Of a stretch of 64,000 bases of DNA, positions 60,539 through 64,000 are shown one piece after another. The position numbers were made by a program, and so were the translations under genes. This stretch comes from Viscum album (lineage: Eukaryota; Streptophyta; Magnoliopsida; Santalales; Viscaceae). Positions within the stretch are counted from its first letter, which is position 1; every line of letters starts with the position of its first letter. The notes beneath the pieces are model-generated. The model worked only from the letters and a program-made list of their open reading frames with translations, did not search any database and had not been told where the DNA came from. The stretch is taken from NCBI GenBank assembly GCA_963277665.1, contig OY728142.1, positions 13,592,001 to 13,656,000 on the forward strand. The letters run 5' to 3'.

Positions 60539-63500
60539 ATTTAAATAATGGGACCTTAAACATAAAAAATCTCCAAAATAAGGAATATTGTAACATAAAT
60601 CCTTTACCAATTTTTCATCTTTTGAATCAAAATTAATTTAAATAAATATAATTATATGGATCTGTACATCCATTTAATTTCATGAAGTAATATGTTAAAA
60701 TTCATTCTGGAGGTCAAATTAAACTATATAAGGAAATAATAGTGCAGAACATGAAACATGTCCAAAAAAATGAGATTGATAGAAAACAAAACCTTCAAAG
60801 ATTATATCTTTTTATGTGATAATTAATCAATGAATTGGTTATGTGCATATATTTAAATCCAGTTGAAATATATAATAAAAAATTTAAAGTTTAATTCACA
60901 CATAAACATTGAATAAAAAAGTCAATGAAGTAGAAGTATAACCCAAAAAATGTAAATTTAGTTAATAAATCTCTTGACTTTTTGTAACTTTAATGTTATA
61001 TTTTTATATTTTAATTAAAATATGTTGAAGTATAAAGGATTCAAGATATGACATGTAAAAGGGGAAATCTTTCTATGTATGTACTTTAAAATTTATATAA
61101 TAACATTATATCAATTATTTTATTTATTAAAAATATTTTTTTGGATTAATCACATACTTAAACCATTTATTTAATTTATTTTAATTACATATTTAGTTAC
61201 TTAATTAGTTAAGCCCACGTCGTGTGTTTTGAGTATGTTTGGTTCGTAATTGAAAAATGACTTTAATATGTTGTCTATGGTTAAAAAAGGTAATTGTTTC
61301 ATCATCTATATATTAATAATCATGAAATAATTATCATTTTAATACATTAATTATACTTTTAAAATCAACTATGAATGATGGTTATGAAAAATTAATTATG
61401 TTATAATCATTCAGACGATAAGCCTTGTGTACGCATGAGTAACATTTCAATTTTTTAAAAAACAATAAAGAAAGAATATAAGTATTATTTTATCCATATA
61501 TAATTATTATTATTATATGATAAATATCATATTAACTATAAAAATACACTTATATATACTATCTATGTTAGAATTTGTAAAAAATGAATCACATCGCTTC
61601 ATGGAGGTGGTAATCCACACATATGCACAAACAACATTATCAATTTTAATTGATGTAATGATGAGAAAATATTTTTTATTTTATATTTAAAAAATAAATA
61701 TTATTTCATGAATATCATATATATATATATTAATTAAATTTATCACTATAAATATATGTTATCTGTGGTGATGGTAAAAAATTACATCGTTCGTGATGCG
61801 GTGATCTGTCACACATATGAATTATGGTTCAGCTTCCAATTTGATGGAATATGATATGGAAGAAGTTTTAAAAATAACTAAATAAAATCTATGTATATGG
61901 AATATACTAAATATATTATTTCAGTATGGTTAAATAATATTTTATGGTGGTAGATAAAGAAATAAAACTAAAACATTTGATTGAAAGTTGTACCTCTTAT
62001 TCAAAAAACATCTTTTGCATTACACTATAAATCCTCAAATGTTGGTATTCAACCAAAATTTATACCTTTAAAATTTTGGGAGGAATGTTATAGATGGATT
62101 TTTAGTTAATTTATGACCTAAAATTCTATTTAATTATTTATAGATTATGATATGGGTGCATTTTTAAAAGTGACGAGAGGGTAACTTTTAGAAATACATG
62201 AAATATTATAACAAAATATGTGTCTAGCTCATGTAAAATGGTCTCATATATGAAATAGTATAAAATATAAGTAATAAATATTATTAATATAATTATAAAA
62301 TAATATTTTCATAGGTTTTTATTTCATTTTCAACCTTATCTTTTGAATTAACCCCTATGTTAATTGTTTTTTACCTTAACCATGGTAATATTTGTTTGAA
62401 AATTAAAGGGTTATAAATTTAATTATAAGTTAAAAATTGGTTCATAAAAGGTATTTAAATGAAATTTATGACCATTTATCATCCTAATTGTCCTCTTTCA
62501 ATAATTTTAGGATTTTAAATAATTTAATAATATATATTTAATATTAAGTATTATAAATGTCATTTTAAGAACTATTCACAAAATCTGAATTTGAGAACAA
62601 CATTAAAGAAATTAAATTAAATTATATTTCATTTTAGAATAAATAATACAATATTATAAGCTGTAAAATAATTTTAACACAATAAATCATAAAAAAAATT
62701 CTTTTTATGTTTTTAAAATTATTTATTTTAATTTTCTACTACTTTTACATTAACTATTCCAGTTTTGCGTAAGGGTTTAAGGTAATTATTTCATTATTAA
62801 TTTTCTTAAAAAAATTGCCTAATAAAAAAAATTCTTTATTATAAATATATATTGTAATATTATTTCAAAACTTATTAATATCCCTATTTGAATATATAAT
62901 AGAAATTTAAAAGCAAGGGAGTGACAATTTATATTTTTCTTTACTAAATATAATATATAATTTTTTTTTCAAATAATAATGGAACAAAATTGAAATTACA
63001 AGAATATAAAATAAGTATGGTTGATCTTCACTCATAAAATAGATTAAAGTTAATATTTAGTGCCATTTTTAGTCCTTATCATATTATTTTTAACATTAAT
63101 TACCCGATTTAACATTACCTTTGTGACAAATATTTACTATGTTTACAATTAATAATGAAAAGAAAAAAAGTAATTATTTTTAAAATTTTATCCCCATAAT
63201 TCAAAATATGGAATCAATTTTAGAAGATTGAATTCATAGAACTATAATAATTTAATTTAAAATTAAACGAACAAAACACGAAGGAAAATGGTTTTTAAGA
63301 ATTCTTTTTTAATTATAAATATATTTTTATACCAAATTCAAGTATAATGTTGATTAAAATAATTTATTTATATTAATTTTAATCAAAATAAAATAATTCA
63401 ATTATAAAAATAATCCAAAATATAGAGTGGCTTGGTAAATAATTGCAAGTAAAAGACTTTTTTTTTAATAAAAAACATTATTTTTGTTATTCATTAAAAA

Positions 63501-63790
63501 ATATATCTTTTTAGAAATTATCAAATAAATAATCCTAAGATAATTTTGACATGGTAAATTAAAAAATTAAGTTCATTTTTAAGAAAATATAATTCTATAA
63601 TTTTTAAATCAATATTATTAAATAAAATGATATAATGCATGAAAATCCAATTTGGATAGAAATAATGCATTTCCATTTTGATTGAAAAATTACCTAATAT
63701 TATTATAATGAATATAAATCTATAAAAATAAATTATTGATATTAAAAAGTTATTTTAATGATTTATCTTAACATTAAATAGTTTTTTAGA

Positions 63791-64000
63791 CCCAACCATT
63801 ATAGAGAATAAGAAATTATGGTACCTAACTGATGGATTTCCTCGGAGATATTATCCCTGTATAAGGTTGTGAAAGTTAAGAATTACAATTATCACACTAT
63901 GTACATTGAGAATAACTAAACATGAATATATCGATTTAAATCATAAAAAACTATTAATATTCTCAAAATCTTATAAATATCTATGGATATTGATATGTGT
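63791..64000. other. Flank beyond element C
   Basis: Sequence after the end of the C repeats. Nothing is recognised in 210 bases. Confidence 0.4.

Larger units (their letters stand above)
42501..63790 (-). mobile_element. LTR retrotransposon C with very long LTRs and tiny interior, interrupted by E and G
   Basis: Two diverged direct repeats, 42501-45295 joined to 54809-56467 (about 4.45 kb) and 57666-63790 (about 4.86 kb after removing insert G), flank only about 1.2 kb of other sequence. The orientation is minus. At 57663-57651 the reverse complement reads ATGGTATTAGAGG, an initiator-Met primer-binding site, directly after the repeat end TATTATAG. At 56482-56468 CAAAAAGGTGGAGAA looks like a polypurine tract before the other repeat start TTTAAAAACAC. 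No coding domain is seen between them. I read C as a non-autonomous LTR element (LARD-like). A tandem duplication is the alternative. No target-site duplication was found. Confidence 0.6.
57666..63790 (-). repeat. 5' LTR of element C, with solo LTR G inserted
   Basis: This matches 42501-45295 plus 54809-56467 throughout, except for the 59274-60538 insert. On the minus strand it starts TCTAAAAAACTATTT near 63790 and ends TATTATAG at about 57664. After removing G it is roughly 4.86 kb. No coding capacity is seen. The site orthologous to E's insertion is undisturbed near 62130-62140. Confidence 0.62.

Noticed and set aside
42501..63790. A tandem satellite with a period near 5.6 kb
   Set aside because: A primer-binding site and a polypurine-like tract lie exactly at the repeat edges, which fits LTRs better; kept as the alternative reading.

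Overview
The window looks like intergenic DNA from a large, repeat-rich plant nuclear genome. It is strongly AT-rich. I find no intact host gene, no bona fide tRNA or rRNA gene and no CRISPR. Almost everything I can name is a plant-type transposable element: Ty3/gypsy elements of the Tekay-like chromovirus and Tat/Ogre-like types, Ty1/copia, and a CACTA DNA transposon. All open frames of any length are fragments of retrotransposon polyproteins broken by stops and frameshifts, or chance frames in repeats. I cannot name the species.

Layout. 1-1103 (minus strand): the protease and start of the reverse transcriptase of a degraded gypsy element (F) cut by the window edge, with a possible primer-binding site and LTR up to about 5 kb. 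8240-28900: an old plus-strand LTR element (B) whose two LTRs, about 2.58 kb each, match along their whole length. B's 5' LTR was later split at 9349/19698 by a complete chromovirus-type gypsy element (A, 9350-19697, LTRs about 2.64 kb, TSD TGAAA). B's interior carries a 1.9-kb non-autonomous CACTA element (H, 23839-25752) containing a tRNA-like A/B-box module. 32.8-37.4 kb (plus): a heavily decayed Tat/Ogre-lineage gypsy pol (D) in the order protease, RT, RNase H, second RNase H, integrase, followed by degenerate tandem repeats. 42501-63790 (minus): an LTR-flanked element (C) with very long LTRs (about 4.5 kb) and only about 1.2 kb of interior. C's 3' LTR was split by a full-length Ty1/copia element (E, 45296-54803, LTRs about 1.98 kb), and its 5' LTR was split by a copia-like solo LTR (G, about 59274-60538).

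The elements form a nested, datable stack: A in B, H in B, E in C, G in C. For A, E and G the partner LTR of the host element gives an intact paralogous copy near the insertion point, so insertion history can be read inside this window. None of the coding regions looks able to make a working polyprotein; the visible lesions include stops, frameshifts, lost catalytic residues and lost zinc-knuckle residues.

The observations most worth a second look are the A-B-A minisatellite architecture inside both copia LTRs, the giant-LTR/short-interior element C, the tRNA-like module inside the CACTA element, the double-RNase-H relic, and a recurring GAGGTAAGGG-like motif in the LTRs of several unrelated gypsy elements. 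All boundaries come from reading by eye; those without a second copy or a TSD are approximate.
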